Counted from the stretch's first letter, positions 23,798-32,864 are shown. The stretch is DNA of 45,360 bases from Paenibacillus gorillae (GCF_000513275.1 NZ_CBVJ010000144.1:1-45360), one strand, 5' to 3'. Made by a program: numbers and translations. The notes: a model not told the origin generated them from the sequence alone.

Positions 23798-24667
23798 ATG
23801 AAATTGGATCAAAAATATTCCGGCAACGTTTTTATTTTGAGCTCTGAGGATTATGCGGCTTCCAAAGCTGTCATCTACGGCATGCCGATGGACTTTACTG
23901 TCAGCTTCCGTCCCGGCTCGCGCTTTGGCCCTCCGCGTATTCGCGAGGTATCGATCGGCCTAGAAGAGTACAGCCCATACCTCGACCGCAGCCTTGAAGA
24001 TATTGAATATTTTGATGCTGGCGATTTGCTGCTGCCTTTCGGCAATGCGGCGAAAAGCCTCGACATCATTGGCGAATTCGTTCGCGGCGTATTGGCTGAC
24101 GGCAAAATGCCGGTAGGACTCGGCGGCGAGCATCTCGTATCGTGGCCGATCTTCCGCGAGGTTTATGCGAAGTATCCGGATCTTGCGATTATCCACTTCG
24201 ATGCTCACGCCGATCTGCGTGAATCGTATGAAGGTGAGCCCCTTTCCCACTCCACACCGCTGCGCAAAGCAGCTGGCCTGATCGGCGGCAAGAACGTCTA
24301 CCAATTCGGTATCCGTTCCGGCTCACGCGAAGAGTGGCAGTTTGCCAAGGAGAACATCAACTTCCATCCGTTCGAAGTGCTTGAGCCTCTGAAAAAAGTA
24401 TTGCCGGAGCTGGAAGGCCGTCCGGTATACTTGACGATCGACATCGACGTGCTTGATCCTTCCGCAGCGCCAGGTACAGGTACAGCAGAAGCGGGCGGCA
24501 TTACGTCCAAGGAGCTTATCGACGCTGTTCACGCAATCGCGCGTTCCGGTGTTAACGTAGTGGGCTGCGATTTGGTTGAAGTAGCTCCGGCTTACGACCC
24601 GACTGAGCAAACGCAGATCGTTGCGGCGAAAGTGATCCGCGAGATGCTGCTTGGCTTTATTAAGTAA
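23798..24667 (+). CDS. speB: agmatinase
   Basis: A 289-residue ureohydrolase that splits agmatine into putrescine and urea. The binuclear manganese ligands are visible: GGEHLVSWP, HFDAHADLR and DIDVLDPSAAPGTGT; EAGG and the distal VEVAP are also conserved. Length fits bacterial SpeB. It follows speE with GAGAGG as ribosome binding site and is closed by a strong terminator. The speEB order matches B. subtilis. Confidence 0.96.
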   Translation: MKLDQKYSGNVFILSSEDYAASKAVIYGMPMDFTVSFRPGSRFGPPRIREVSIGLEEYSPYLDRSLEDIEYFDAGDLLLPFGNAAKSLDIIGEFVRGVLADGKMPVGLGGEHLVSWPIFREVYAKYPDLAIIHFDAHADLRESYEGEPLSHSTPLRKAAGLIGGKNVYQFGIRSGSREEWQFAKENINFHPFEVLEPLKKVLPELEGRPVYLTIDIDVLDPSAAPGTGTAEAGGITSKELIDAVHAIARSGVNVVGCDLVEVAPAYDPTEQTQIVAAKVIREMLLGFIK

Positions 24668-24677
24668 TATGGAATGG

Positions 24678-24716
24678 AAAAAGGCTTGCCCCGCAAAATG
24701 CGGGGCAAGCTTTTTT
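24678..24716. terminator. bidirectional terminator, speEB / SLH gene
   Basis: Perfect 12-base stem GCTTGCCCCGCA/TGCGGGGCAAGC (24684-24695, 24699-24710) with six T on the right and A's on the left, eight bases before the end of the convergent SLH gene. Confidence 0.92.
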
Positions 24717-24723
24717 CACATGA

Positions 24724-27093
24724 TTACTCGATAGTAACATTGAAGCTGTTGCCTGACCAGATTCGCAAAGAATATTCACCCGGTACAAGGCCGTCGGTTG
24801 CGAAATCGATATTCTGATTAGGGTCGGTAACTATAAGCTTCTTACCTCGCCCGGATACGATTTCATTTTCAATATCGTATACCGTATTGTAAGTAAGGTT
24901 GCGGACTAAATATACGGTAGTTGGCTCACTCACTCTTACCATAATTGAATCAATGCCTGCTTTGAATTTTGAAGTATTAGATACTTTAAATAACTGTATG
25001 CTTGCTTTGATTTTGTAAGAGGTAATATCTCGGGAATAAACGTTACCGTATAGGTCTTTTACTGAACCGCCCGTTAGACGCAACTGATTATTTTCCCCGG
25101 TATAGGGAGTAGCAAACTTTACTTCCAGTAGATTGCCGATAAGTCTTACTTGATCGTTTTCGTGGAGTGGAGAAAAATTTACACCGTCCGAAGAGAATGT
25201 AAGGGCTGCCTTTAAAGCATCTAGGGTGCTAAGGTTGTTTACAATTTTTTTGTTGAATGAAAATATAATATCGGTATTGGTGTTTGGTCTGAAGCCTGCT
25301 GTAGAGAATTCAAATGGATCTTGAGTTGCTGCAAACAATCGAATATATGCAGGATCAGATACTTGTCCTGTTTGGCTTACTGCAATTAACAAAAAGTCAA
25401 CCTTCGTTATGCTTAAACCTGTGGTGTCGATATTTACACCTTGATTTGCCGTAACAGTCGTTTTAACTGCCTTTCCAACGCGTACCGCTTCCTCCAGTAC
25501 GATAGAATTGCGGGTCGTTCCACTTTCTGCAATATAGATTGAACCGTCTAGATTGCTAATGGCATAGACACTGTCTCCCACAGTGGACTCATATTGGACA
25601 TTAGAAAGAATAGGAATTGGTCCTGTCGGCAAAGGAGTAACTCCACCGCCTTCATTCGGGTTTGGAGTTGGACTCGGGCCAGGATTTCCTGTTCCCGGAT
25701 TACCAACTCCGCCTCCTCCACCTACAGGGTTTTGCCCGGGAATGGTTTCTTTTCCTCCAACATTAACTTTCGTATCTGCCGGTACATTGGAACCGAGCTT
25801 GGTTTGCTCAGGTGTCTTCTCTAGTGAGACACCCGCGGCATTAATGGTTGCGTTTTGGACTTTGCCCTGTCCTAGTACGCTTGTTGCAGCATTTAGAACT
25901 ATGGATATGATTGCTGCTTCTTTGCCGACATTAATCTTGGCACCATTCGCAGTCTCGTCTACGTTCAATTCATTTATTGAGCCTTTAGGAATATCAACGA
26001 CAATATTGGTTGCAATGATGTTAACCGATTCAAATGCGCCAACCAGTTGCACATTCGAATTTGCAGGAAGTGCTTTCGCCAAAGTTACACTGTTAATTTC
26101 AGCGCCGGTCTCAGCTTCCAGCTTAGCGTTGGATTGAATCGAAACTTCGGCGATTTGAGTGGCCCCGTTGACAAGGATACGAACTTTACCGCTTGCCTTA
26201 TCGACAACGACGGTTACCATAATGGAATTTTCGAAATGAATACTGTTTTCGCCGCCGCCGCGTACGGTTGTTGTACCGCTAACTTTTACGTTATTCAAAG
26301 TTACGTCGCCTTCGCCGATTCCTTCGCCCAGAAGAAGGTCGCCGTTGATTTCAACATTGCGCAGTGTTATAGCGGCTGCGTTGATCACGACATTTCCTTT
26401 GATTTGCTCGATACCGGTTTCTGGTCCAAAGACGCCTGCTTGGTCATAAACCGTACTAAGCTGTCCGTAAGCCCGTTCGAGTACGGTAACTGCTTCTGCT
26501 CTTGTGACGTTTGCCGCAGGTTTGAACAGCTTACCTGTATAGCCTGTCATAATTTTTGCGTCAATTACCGCGCCTATTGCGTCTTTGCTCCAGGTCGGGC
26601 TTGCAACAGTATCGCTATATTGGCTCGCTGAATCGGAAGGTTCCAGTTTGAGGAGCTTTGCGATCAGGACAGCAAGCTCTTGCCGCGTGACTGCTCGTTC
26701 CGGTTGGAAGGTTCCGTCAGAATAACCGGAAATATAACCGGCTTTCTGAGCTTTCCCGACTTCTACCGCGTACCAACTGGTTGAAGTGACATCCTTATAA
26801 GTAGATGTGGTAACTTCCGTATAACCGAATAGTTTATTCGTTACCGTAATGATCTCAGCGCGCGAGATCGATTTATCAGGTTTGAATGTGCCATCCTCAT
26901 AACCTCGAATAGCACCTTGACTGACCAGATTTTCGATAGTTTTCTCCGCCCAGGTTCCTTTAATGTCTGTAAGTGCGGATTTTACTTCTTTGCTGCTAAT
27001 CGCTTCGGCGCCATAAACGGCTCCTGTGCCAGGAAGACATAAGCTTAGAGCGACTATTAGTGCAGTAAAGCTGCTCAACCATTTCTTTAACAT
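24724..27093 (-). CDS. SLH-domain surface protein
   Basis: A 789-residue exported protein: signal peptide (residues 1-29, ending VYGAEA), three S-layer homology domains (about 39-90, 98-150 and 158-212, each with GYxDGTFxP or a variant), which bind pyruvylated wall polymers. A strand-rich region follows (about 220-430) in which short repeated segments such as NVVINAAAITLRNVEINGDL resemble a beta-solenoid. A Gly/Pro/Asn linker (about 445-490) joins a C-terminal part with Ig-like beta structure to residue 789. ATG 27093 follows AGGGGGAG. The gene is visibly richer in A+T than its neighbours, which may mean transfer or relaxed surface evolution. Confidence 0.9.
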   Translation of the reverse strand: MLKKWLSSFTALIVALSLCLPGTGAVYGAEAISSKEVKSALTDIKGTWAEKTIENLVSQGAIRGYEDGTFKPDKSISRAEIITVTNKLFGYTEVTTSTYKDVTSTSWYAVEVGKAQKAGYISGYSDGTFQPERAVTRQELAVLIAKLLKLEPSDSASQYSDTVASPTWSKDAIGAVIDAKIMTGYTGKLFKPAANVTRAEAVTVLERAYGQLSTVYDQAGVFGPETGIEQIKGNVVINAAAITLRNVEINGDLLLGEGIGEGDVTLNNVKVSGTTTVRGGGENSIHFENSIMVTVVVDKASGKVRILVNGATQIAEVSIQSNAKLEAETGAEINSVTLAKALPANSNVQLVGAFESVNIIATNIVVDIPKGSINELNVDETANGAKINVGKEAAIISIVLNAATSVLGQGKVQNATINAAGVSLEKTPEQTKLGSNVPADTKVNVGGKETIPGQNPVGGGGGVGNPGTGNPGPSPTPNPNEGGGVTPLPTGPIPILSNVQYESTVGDSVYAISNLDGSIYIAESGTTRNSIVLEEAVRVGKAVKTTVTANQGVNIDTTGLSITKVDFLLIAVSQTGQVSDPAYIRLFAATQDPFEFSTAGFRPNTNTDIIFSFNKKIVNNLSTLDALKAALTFSSDGVNFSPLHENDQVRLIGNLLEVKFATPYTGENNQLRLTGGSVKDLYGNVYSRDITSYKIKASIQLFKVSNTSKFKAGIDSIMVRVSEPTTVYLVRNLTYNTVYDIENEIVSGRGKKLIVTDPNQNIDFATDGLVPGEYSLRIWSGNSFNVTIE

Positions 27094-27364
27094 GTAGTAC
27101 TCCCCCTAAAACCAGATGTCTGGATGAATTTAACACCTCACCCAAATGACAACTCTACCACATTTTTCAACTCAGACTAATGATAATACTTCTACTTATG
27201 TAAAAAATTTCTAATTATTGTCTGTTTTTATGAATGCCATGAAATAATTCGAAAAAGCATACAGGCTGCCAACTGGTGTAGAATAGAAGGAAATAGCTAA
27301 TGAAAAGGCATTAAGGAAGATTGATTGCTAACGTTATATTATAGATGAAGGGATTGATACGAAC
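27094..27364. other. AT-rich divergent intergenic region
   Basis: This 271-base region must carry promoters for the SLH gene (minus) and the glycosylase gene (plus). Several TATTAT/TATATT words occur, but no convincing -35/-10 pair stands out. No gene is seen. Confidence 0.5.
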
Positions 27365-27877
27365 ATGGAACGCATACACTCATTCCCGCCTGTCATTGAC
27401 GAACGTGCCCGTGTGCTGATCCTCGGCACTGCGCCAAGCGTAAAGTCATTGGAGCACAGGCAGTTCTATGCGCATCCGCGCAATTATTTGTGGGGGATCG
27501 TTTACGGTCTGTTTGGTGCAGGGACACCAGACGAGGATTACAGCCGCAGGCTAAACTTCCTGCAGGAGCACCGGCTTGCTGTATTCGACGTTATTGAGTC
27601 CTGTGAGCGGGAGGGCAGTCTGGACGTTAATATACGCGATGAGCGGCCTAATGATCTGCCGGCGTTGCTTGCGCAATATCCGGGCCTGCGGTGTTTTGCT
27701 TTTAATGGAAGCAAGGCCTATGATACATTCCGCAAATATTTTCGCGATCACCCGGCATTCCAATCCATTGCGACAATTAAACTGCCATCCTCCAGTCCGA
27801 TACCGACTCAGAAGATGCGGAACCTGGAGGACCGGATCGAGGCGTGGAGCGTCCTGCTGCCCCATCTGGAGGACTAG
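27365..27877 (+). CDS. hypoxanthine-type DNA glycosylase (UDG superfamily)
   Basis: A 170-residue uracil-DNA-glycosylase-fold protein of the DNA-deoxyinosine glycosylase group: VLILGTAPSVKSLE (motif 1) followed by YAHPRNYLWGIV, the LAVFDVIESCEREGSLD segment, AFNGSKA, and motif 2 as LPSSSP near residue 140. It would remove deaminated adenine (hypoxanthine), possibly uracil, from DNA in base-excision repair. ATG 27365 has AAGGGATTG upstream. It stands between the SLH gene and ywiB; a 73-base gap to ywiB without a terminator suggests read-through. Confidence 0.85.
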   Translation: MERIHSFPPVIDERARVLILGTAPSVKSLEHRQFYAHPRNYLWGIVYGLFGAGTPDEDYSRRLNFLQEHRLAVFDVIESCEREGSLDVNIRDERPNDLPALLAQYPGLRCFAFNGSKAYDTFRKYFRDHPAFQSIATIKLPSSSPIPTQKMRNLEDRIEAWSVLLPHLED

Positions 27878-27950
27878 TAACCGTTGAAATTAGTAGGCTA
27901 CCTGTATATAGTAGTAACATACGAGAAGACTGGGAAGTAGGAGCAATGCG

Positions 27951-28400
27951 ATGCCAGACAGAATGCAAGTGATCGTCACGCTGGAGAGCAAGCAGGGCAG
28001 CGAGACGACCCGCCATCAATATCCGGGCGAGTGGTTCCGCAAGGACAGGTCTGTGTACCTTCGCTATGAAGAAGGGCAGGATGGGGAAGCGGTACGGACC
28101 ATTATCCGCTGCCGGCCTGATGAAATGCTCATTACAAGGCGGGGCGCGGTGGAATCGGATCAGCTCTTTGTCCGGGACGGCGGAAGACAGCCGGGCAGCT
28201 ATCGGTCCCCGTATACGTCATTCCAGATGGAGACGGATACGAAGAAGCTGTCGGTTCGCGCTGGCGGAGGAAGAGATGATGCCGATATGGCGCCGCCTTT
28301 TACGATAGAATGGAAGTACGAGATTTGGGTGAATGGCGAGATATCAGGGCGGTTCCACAATCGGCTGCAGGTCACACAGGCGGAGCAGCCGGAAGCTTAA
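27951..28400 (+). CDS. ywiB: DUF1934 / YwiB family protein
   Basis: A 149-residue protein of the DUF1934 family, which adopts a small lipocalin-like beta barrel. The pattern is recognisable from SVYLRYEE near residue 35, EMLITRRGAV, and the C-terminal IEWKYEIWVNGEISGRFHNRLQ. Function unknown. It precedes argS with a 99-base gap, the same order as ywiB-argS in B. subtilis, which supports the call. ATG 27951 is preceded by TAGGAGC; no promoter of its own is evident. Confidence 0.88.
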   Translation: MPDRMQVIVTLESKQGSETTRHQYPGEWFRKDRSVYLRYEEGQDGEAVRTIIRCRPDEMLITRRGAVESDQLFVRDGGRQPGSYRSPYTSFQMETDTKKLSVRAGGGRDDADMAPPFTIEWKYEIWVNGEISGRFHNRLQVTQAEQPEA

Positions 28401-28499
28401 GAGCTTTAATTCACTCTATGTATGAAGACATAACTGCTGAGTTGGGCATGAACAGAATGAGCGCTTATCGCTTATGATCATTAGGGGGTTGCGAGGAAT

Positions 28500-30179
28500 A
28501 TGAGTACGAATGTATTGGATCAAATGTATGACAAGGTAAAGGAAGCTATCGCGGATGCGGCAGTAGCTGGAGGTCTGGCTGCACGCGAGGAGCTGCCTGC
28601 TTTCGTGCTGGAGGTTCCGAAGGATAAGGCGCATGGCGACTTGGCGACGAATGCAGCGATGCAATTGACGAAGCTGGCTAAAAAAAATCCGCGCCAAATC
28701 GCGGAGATGATTATCGCGAACCTGAACGGCGAGAAATTCGGCATTCAATCGGCTGAAATTGCTGGCCCCGGCTTTATTAATTTCCGTATGGACAAAAGCT
28801 ACCTGTACTCCGTAATCGGAGAGGTAACGGCGGCAGGCGACAACTATGGCCGCATCGCGACTGGAGCGGGCAAACGTGTTGAAGTCGAGTTCGTCAGCGC
28901 CAACCCGACGGGCAGTCTTCACCTTGGCCATGCACGCGGCGCAGCTGTAGGCGACGCGCTCTGCAACGTGCTCGACTTTGCAGGCTATGAAGTAACCCGC
29001 GAATATTATATTAACGATGCCGGCAACCAAGTGAACAACTTGGCCCGTTCTATTGAAGCTCGTTACCGCCAAGCGCTAGGCCAAGCGGCAGAAATGCCGG
29101 AAGACGGCTACCACGGCGAGGATATCGTAGGCTTCGGCAAGCTGTTGGCTGAGCAAGAGGGCGACCGTCTGCTGTCGCTGTCCGATGAAGAGCGCTTCAC
29201 ATTCTTCCGCCAGTTCGGACTGGAGAAGGAACTGGACAAAATCAAGCGCGACCTCGGCCGCTTCCGGGTCGGCTTCGACATCTGGTACAGCGAAACGTCG
29301 CTGTACGAGAGTGGTCAAGTTGAGCAGGCGCTGGATGCGCTGAAGGCCAAAGGCCAAGTTTACGAAGAAGAGGGCGCGACATGGCTCTCGACGATGCCTT
29401 ACGGCGACGACAAAAACCGCGTACTCGTGAAAAATGACGGCTCGTACACGTATTTGACGCCGGACGTTGCGTATCACCGCGACAAATTCAGCCGCGGCTA
29501 CGACCGGATGATCAATATTTGGGGCGCCGACCACCATGGCTACATTCCGCGTGTGAAAGCAGCTATGGCGGCGCTGGGCAACGACCCCGACAAGCTGGTT
29601 GTACTGATTGCTCAGATGGTCAGCCTGTTCCAGGACGGCGAGAAGGTCAAGATGTCCAAGCGTACCGGCAAAGCGGTAACAATGCAGGATCTGATGGATG
29701 AAGTCGGCGTTGACGCCATCCGTTATTTCTTCACGATGCGCAGCATGGACTCGCATCTGGATTTCGACATGGATCTGGCGATCTCGACGTCCAATGAGAA
29801 CCCGGTATTCTATGTGCAGTATGCGCATGCCCGCATCTGCAGCATTTTCCGCCAAGCGGAGGAGCAAGGCTGGGCACTTGCGGACCTTGCGAGCATCGAC
29901 CTCGGCAAGCTGGCTTCCGAGGCGGAGTTCGACCTGCTTCGCAAGCTCGGCGAGCTGCCACAGGAAATCTCGGAAGCGGCGGAGCAATACGCACCGCACC
30001 GCCTGGTGCGCTACGTGTACGAATTGGCTTCGCAATTCCACAGCTATTACAAAGCGGAGCGCGTCATTACCGAGGACGCTGCGCAAACGCAAGCGCGCCT
30101 CGCGCTGCTTGGCGCGGTTCGCACCGTTATTGCCAACGCGCTGCGCCTTGTCGGCGTATCCGCTCCAGAGCGGATGTAG
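28500..30179 (+). CDS. argS: arginyl-tRNA synthetase
   Basis: A 559-residue class I tRNA synthetase charging tRNA-Arg. The N-terminal Arg-specific domain (about 1-115) is followed by the HIGH-type motif HLGHA in NPTGSLHLGHARGA (about 138), the KMSKR motif (about 385), and a C-terminal all-helical anticodon domain (about 440-559, DALRP-like, ending VSAPERM). GGGGGTTGCGAGG precedes the ATG. It is closed by a bidirectional terminator shared with the convergent S8 protease gene. Confidence 0.97.
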   Translation: MSTNVLDQMYDKVKEAIADAAVAGGLAAREELPAFVLEVPKDKAHGDLATNAAMQLTKLAKKNPRQIAEMIIANLNGEKFGIQSAEIAGPGFINFRMDKSYLYSVIGEVTAAGDNYGRIATGAGKRVEVEFVSANPTGSLHLGHARGAAVGDALCNVLDFAGYEVTREYYINDAGNQVNNLARSIEARYRQALGQAAEMPEDGYHGEDIVGFGKLLAEQEGDRLLSLSDEERFTFFRQFGLEKELDKIKRDLGRFRVGFDIWYSETSLYESGQVEQALDALKAKGQVYEEEGATWLSTMPYGDDKNRVLVKNDGSYTYLTPDVAYHRDKFSRGYDRMINIWGADHHGYIPRVKAAMAALGNDPDKLVVLIAQMVSLFQDGEKVKMSKRTGKAVTMQDLMDEVGVDAIRYFFTMRSMDSHLDFDMDLAISTSNENPVFYVQYAHARICSIFRQAEEQGWALADLASIDLGKLASEAEFDLLRKLGELPQEISEAAEQYAPHRLVRYVYELASQFHSYYKAERVITEDAAQTQARLALLGAVRTVIANALRLVGVSAPERM

Positions 30180-30223
30180 CACGTGTCAGACAGCGCTCCC
30201 TAGCGCTGCAACAGCCAATAGTC

Positions 30224-30274
30224 AAAAGGCTTGCCCGCAACGTCCGAGAGCTGGACGTCGCAGGCAAGCCTTTT
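30224..30274. terminator. bidirectional terminator, argS / S8 protease
   Basis: AAAAGGCTTGCC/GGCAAGCCTTTT outer stem with an inner AACGTCC/GGACGT stem; T's on the right and A's on the left. Confidence 0.85.
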
Positions 30275-30299
30275 ATGCCATTGCCGGCTTACATCATAT

Positions 30300-31433
30300 T
30301 TATCGATCCGCAGCTTGGAGCATCCGCATTATATCAAGCTCGCCGGTCAGCTTCGGCGCTTTCGTTCCCCGGAGCGGCTGAACGGACCGCTTCAGAATCG
30401 ACTTGATATCGGCAGGCGAGAGTCCCGGCTTATAGGCCAGCAGCAGGGCAATCGCGCCGCTAACATGAGACGTAGCCATAGAGGTTCCGCTCATTTCGTG
30501 ATATTTGCCGCGCAGCCAGGCAGATACGATTTTGTCGCCGGGTGCGTAGATGTCGATATAAGCTCCCCGGTTGCTGAACGGCGCAACGCGCCGCAGCCTT
30601 GTGGAAGCTCCAACCGATACCGTCTGCGGGTATCGGGCCGGATAGTCGACCGAGCGGCGCTTGCCGTCATTGCCGGATGAAGCAACGACAATAACGCCTG
30701 CATTATAGGCGTTCGTAATGGAGTTCAGCAGCGCTTTGCTGCGCATTTTCATACCGAAGCTCATATTGATGATCTGCACTTTATTGCGGACGCACCAATC
30801 GATTCCGAGAATAATGTCGGACACAAAAGCGCTCCCATTATGGTCGAACGCTTTCACCGGGTAGATTTGCGCACGGGGAGCGATGCCGATCATGCCGTGT
30901 ACTTGGTTGGCGGCCGCGATCGTTCCGGCGATATGCGTACCGTGGCCGTTGTCGTCGTGGGGAAGCATGCTCCGGTTAATCAAGTTAATACCTCGCGACA
31001 GCGATTGCCGCAGATCGGGATGACTGAAATCGACACCAGTGTCGATGACTCCGATTTTAATCCGATGACCCGTTGTCGTACTCCAGGCAAGAGGGGCTTT
31101 CACATGCTGGATGCCCCACGGAATTCCTTTCTCGGCGGACAACGATTTTTGCGGGGCAGCGTCTACGGTAATGCGGAAATCGTTCTCGATCCACACCCGC
31201 CCAGCGAAACGCGACAGCGTTTCTTTGGCGGGAAGACGGCAGGAAATAGCGCGAATAATTTGTATTTGCTGAACGGCTTTCAGCTGTGAGGGCGTCGACA
31301 TATCTGACCATTCGCGCAGAAACCGGCTGTAATCGCTAGGTTCCTGGAAGCGAATGATACGTCTGATTGCCGATGGACCATCTTCTGCGGCAACCGTGTC
31401 CTGCAACCAATGGAGAAAAGCGGTTGTATCCAA
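30300..31433 (-). CDS. subtilisin-like S8 serine protease without signal peptide
   Basis: A 377-residue S8 protease with catalytic Asp131 (VIDTGVD), His164 (NGHGTH), oxyanion Asn255 (SSGND) and Ser318 (SGTSMATSH). About 100 residues precede the catalytic domain and look like an intramolecular inhibitor/propeptide (IRFQEPSDYSRFL...), but no signal peptide or hydrophobic N-terminus exists, so it is either intracellular or exported by an unknown route. The start is TTG 31433, with GGGAGGGG about 10 bases before it. It interrupts the conserved argS-rpoE region on the opposite strand, so it is probably an insertion in this lineage. Confidence 0.88.
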   Translation of the reverse strand: MDTTAFLHWLQDTVAAEDGPSAIRRIIRFQEPSDYSRFLREWSDMSTPSQLKAVQQIQIIRAISCRLPAKETLSRFAGRVWIENDFRITVDAAPQKSLSAEKGIPWGIQHVKAPLAWSTTTGHRIKIGVIDTGVDFSHPDLRQSLSRGINLINRSMLPHDDNGHGTHIAGTIAAANQVHGMIGIAPRAQIYPVKAFDHNGSAFVSDIILGIDWCVRNKVQIINMSFGMKMRSKALLNSITNAYNAGVIVVASSGNDGKRRSVDYPARYPQTVSVGASTRLRRVAPFSNRGAYIDIYAPGDKIVSAWLRGKYHEMSGTSMATSHVSGAIALLLAYKPGLSPADIKSILKRSVQPLRGTKAPKLTGELDIMRMLQAADR

Positions 31434-31636
31434 TTTTCGCGTCCCCTCCCGACGGACGATGCTGAACTATTGTATGAACGAGCGCTCCGCCCCGCATGAG
31501 CCACTTGCCTTTTTTCATATAATTAGGCTTCAAACCGTGTCAAAAAGCGGCTCGGGACATAGGATGAAGCAAGAGCTCTTAGGGGCTCTCACGTCTCTGG
31601 GCCGCACCCGGGGTGTGCGTCCGGATGGATACAGTC

Positions 31637-31709
31637 AAAGCGAAGGGGACAGCCCCAATGTCATTAAGTTAAAGTTAAGCTAATGACATTGAGGACAGCC
31701 CTTCGCTTT
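31637..31709 (+). terminator. long hairpin, terminator-like, in the rpoE upstream region
   Basis: AAAGCGAAGGG (31637-31647) pairs with CCCTTCGCTTT (31699-31709), and CAATGTCATTA (31656-31666) with TAATGACATTG (31681-31691); T's follow on the plus strand. A GGACAGCCC direct repeat flanks the inner stem. The rest of the 415-base gap (31434-31848) holds the rpoE promoter region (TATACT at 31788-31793) and no gene. Confidence 0.65.
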
Positions 31710-31848
31710 TTGCTTATATGTCCAAGCCCGGTAGTGAAGGTACTTCACACATAGCGAGCTTGCTTTTTTGAAGGAAATAGGTTTTACTATACTGTGATAA
31801 AGGAATGCACCTGTAAATATAGAAGATGGCAAGAGAGGATGTGTCCAT

Positions 31849-32430
31849 ATGAGCAGCGGCGGAATTACTTTGAAGCTTGATGCTGAGCGCATTAAGGAAA
31901 TGCCTATGGTCGATTTGGCGTTTGAAGTGCTGAAGGCGGCTAATACCCCTTATTACTACCGTGATCTGATGATGGAAATTGCGAAAATTCGCGGTCTTTC
32001 TGCGGATGGGATTAATCAGGTTATCGCGCAGGTATATACGGAAATTAATATTGATGGCCGTTTCGCTTGCGTCGGCAGCAATATGTGGGGCCTCAAGCGG
32101 TGGTATCCGGTTGAGCGTAACGAGGATCCGATTTCGAACGCGAAGCGTCCGCGCATTATTAACGATGATGACGATGACGATGTTGAGGATCTGTTCGCAG
32201 ATGAGGAAGAAGAAACCTACGCAGCGGACGAAGAGGATTACGATGTGTATGACGAAGATCGTGAATTCGAAGAAGCCGAAGAAGAGGCTGAGGTTGACGA
32301 AGAGGTTGCTATCGACGATGAAGAAATCGACGAGGATCTCTCCGATGAAGATGCGGATGAAGACGCGGAAGACGCGGATTCGGACGATGATGAAGACGAA
32401 GACGATGAGGACGACAGCGACGATAAGTAA
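31849..32430 (+). CDS. rpoE: RNA polymerase delta subunit
   Basis: A 193-residue delta subunit: an N-terminal HARE-HTH domain (about residues 10-90: MVDLAFEVLKAA, YYYRDLMMEIAKI, SNMWGLKRWYP) that binds core RNA polymerase, and a disordered C-terminal half made almost wholly of Asp and Glu (about 105-193). Delta raises polymerase recycling and makes promoters more sensitive to initiating NTP levels; the first bases of the next operon's transcript (pyrG) are of that kind. Its position before pyrG matches B. subtilis. ATG 31849 follows AGAGGATGTG. Confidence 0.95.
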   Translation: MSSGGITLKLDAERIKEMPMVDLAFEVLKAANTPYYYRDLMMEIAKIRGLSADGINQVIAQVYTEINIDGRFACVGSNMWGLKRWYPVERNEDPISNAKRPRIINDDDDDDVEDLFADEEEETYAADEEDYDVYDEDREFEEAEEEAEVDEEVAIDDEEIDEDLSDEDADEDAEDADSDDDEDEDDEDDSDDK

Positions 32431-32446
32431 CGTTGCTTTCGCAGGG

Positions 32447-32478
32447 CGAAGTCTCCAGATGGAGGCTTCGTTCTTTTT
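32447..32478 (+). terminator. intrinsic terminator of rpoE
   Basis: CGAAGTCTCC/GGAGGCTTCG hairpin (one wobble) with a four-base loop and T-rich tail. Confidence 0.82.
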
Positions 32479-32561
32479 ATTGCCCGCAGCCAGTTCTTCC
32501 TCCCTCATTCTGCCTGTCCGTATGCAAAAGCTGGAGATGCTGAATTAGGCCAGCTTTACGC

Positions 32562-32590
32562 TTGACAGGTGCATTTGGGGCATGTAAACT
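32562..32590 (+). promoter_or_regulatory. pyrG promoter
   Basis: TTGACA (32562-32567), 17 bases, TAAACT (32585-32590). The expected start falls on GGGC at 32598-32601, eight bases after the -10. Confidence 0.75.
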
Positions 32591-32597
32591 ATTGCAT

Positions 32598-32790
32598 GGG
32601 CTTTAAGATTCGCTTAACAGTACCGTGAAGCTAACAGGGGCATATAGACTCCAAACAGCTTGGCGGCGAACTAGCGTTTTGCGGTGAAATATAGGGATGA
32701 CATAAGCAGGTTTGCCTTATGTTTTCTTGTATTTTAATAATATGCTAAACGAAAAGTGCCCCGTGAAGACGGGTGTCACTTTTTTTGTTT
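32598..32790 (+). promoter_or_regulatory. pyrG leader with attenuator hairpins
   Basis: The predicted transcript starts GGGCUUU, like the GGGC start of B. subtilis pyrG, where low CTP causes repeated G addition and the resulting poly(G) blocks a terminator. Two hairpins follow: ACATAAG/CTTATGT (about 32698-32721) with TTTTCTT, and AAGTG-CCCCGT/ACGGG-TGT-CACTT (about 32753-32780) with seven T. The CCCC in the second stem is the likely partner for poly(G). No promoter or coding frame lies between them and pyrG. Confidence 0.7.
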
Positions 32791-32864
32791 GTACAATATC
32801 CATTTTTATCGGACAAATGGGCAAACCTAATCATAACCATAGGAGCTTGGAGGGTATTCACACA

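Noticed and set aside
29076..30182. 368-codon frame opposite argS
   Set aside because: Shadow of argS caused by its codon bias; nothing recognisable in the translation.
32712..32864. Upstream extension of the pyrG frame to 585 codons
   Set aside because: It runs through the attenuator hairpin; CTP synthase homology and a good ribosome binding site both start at GTG 32865.
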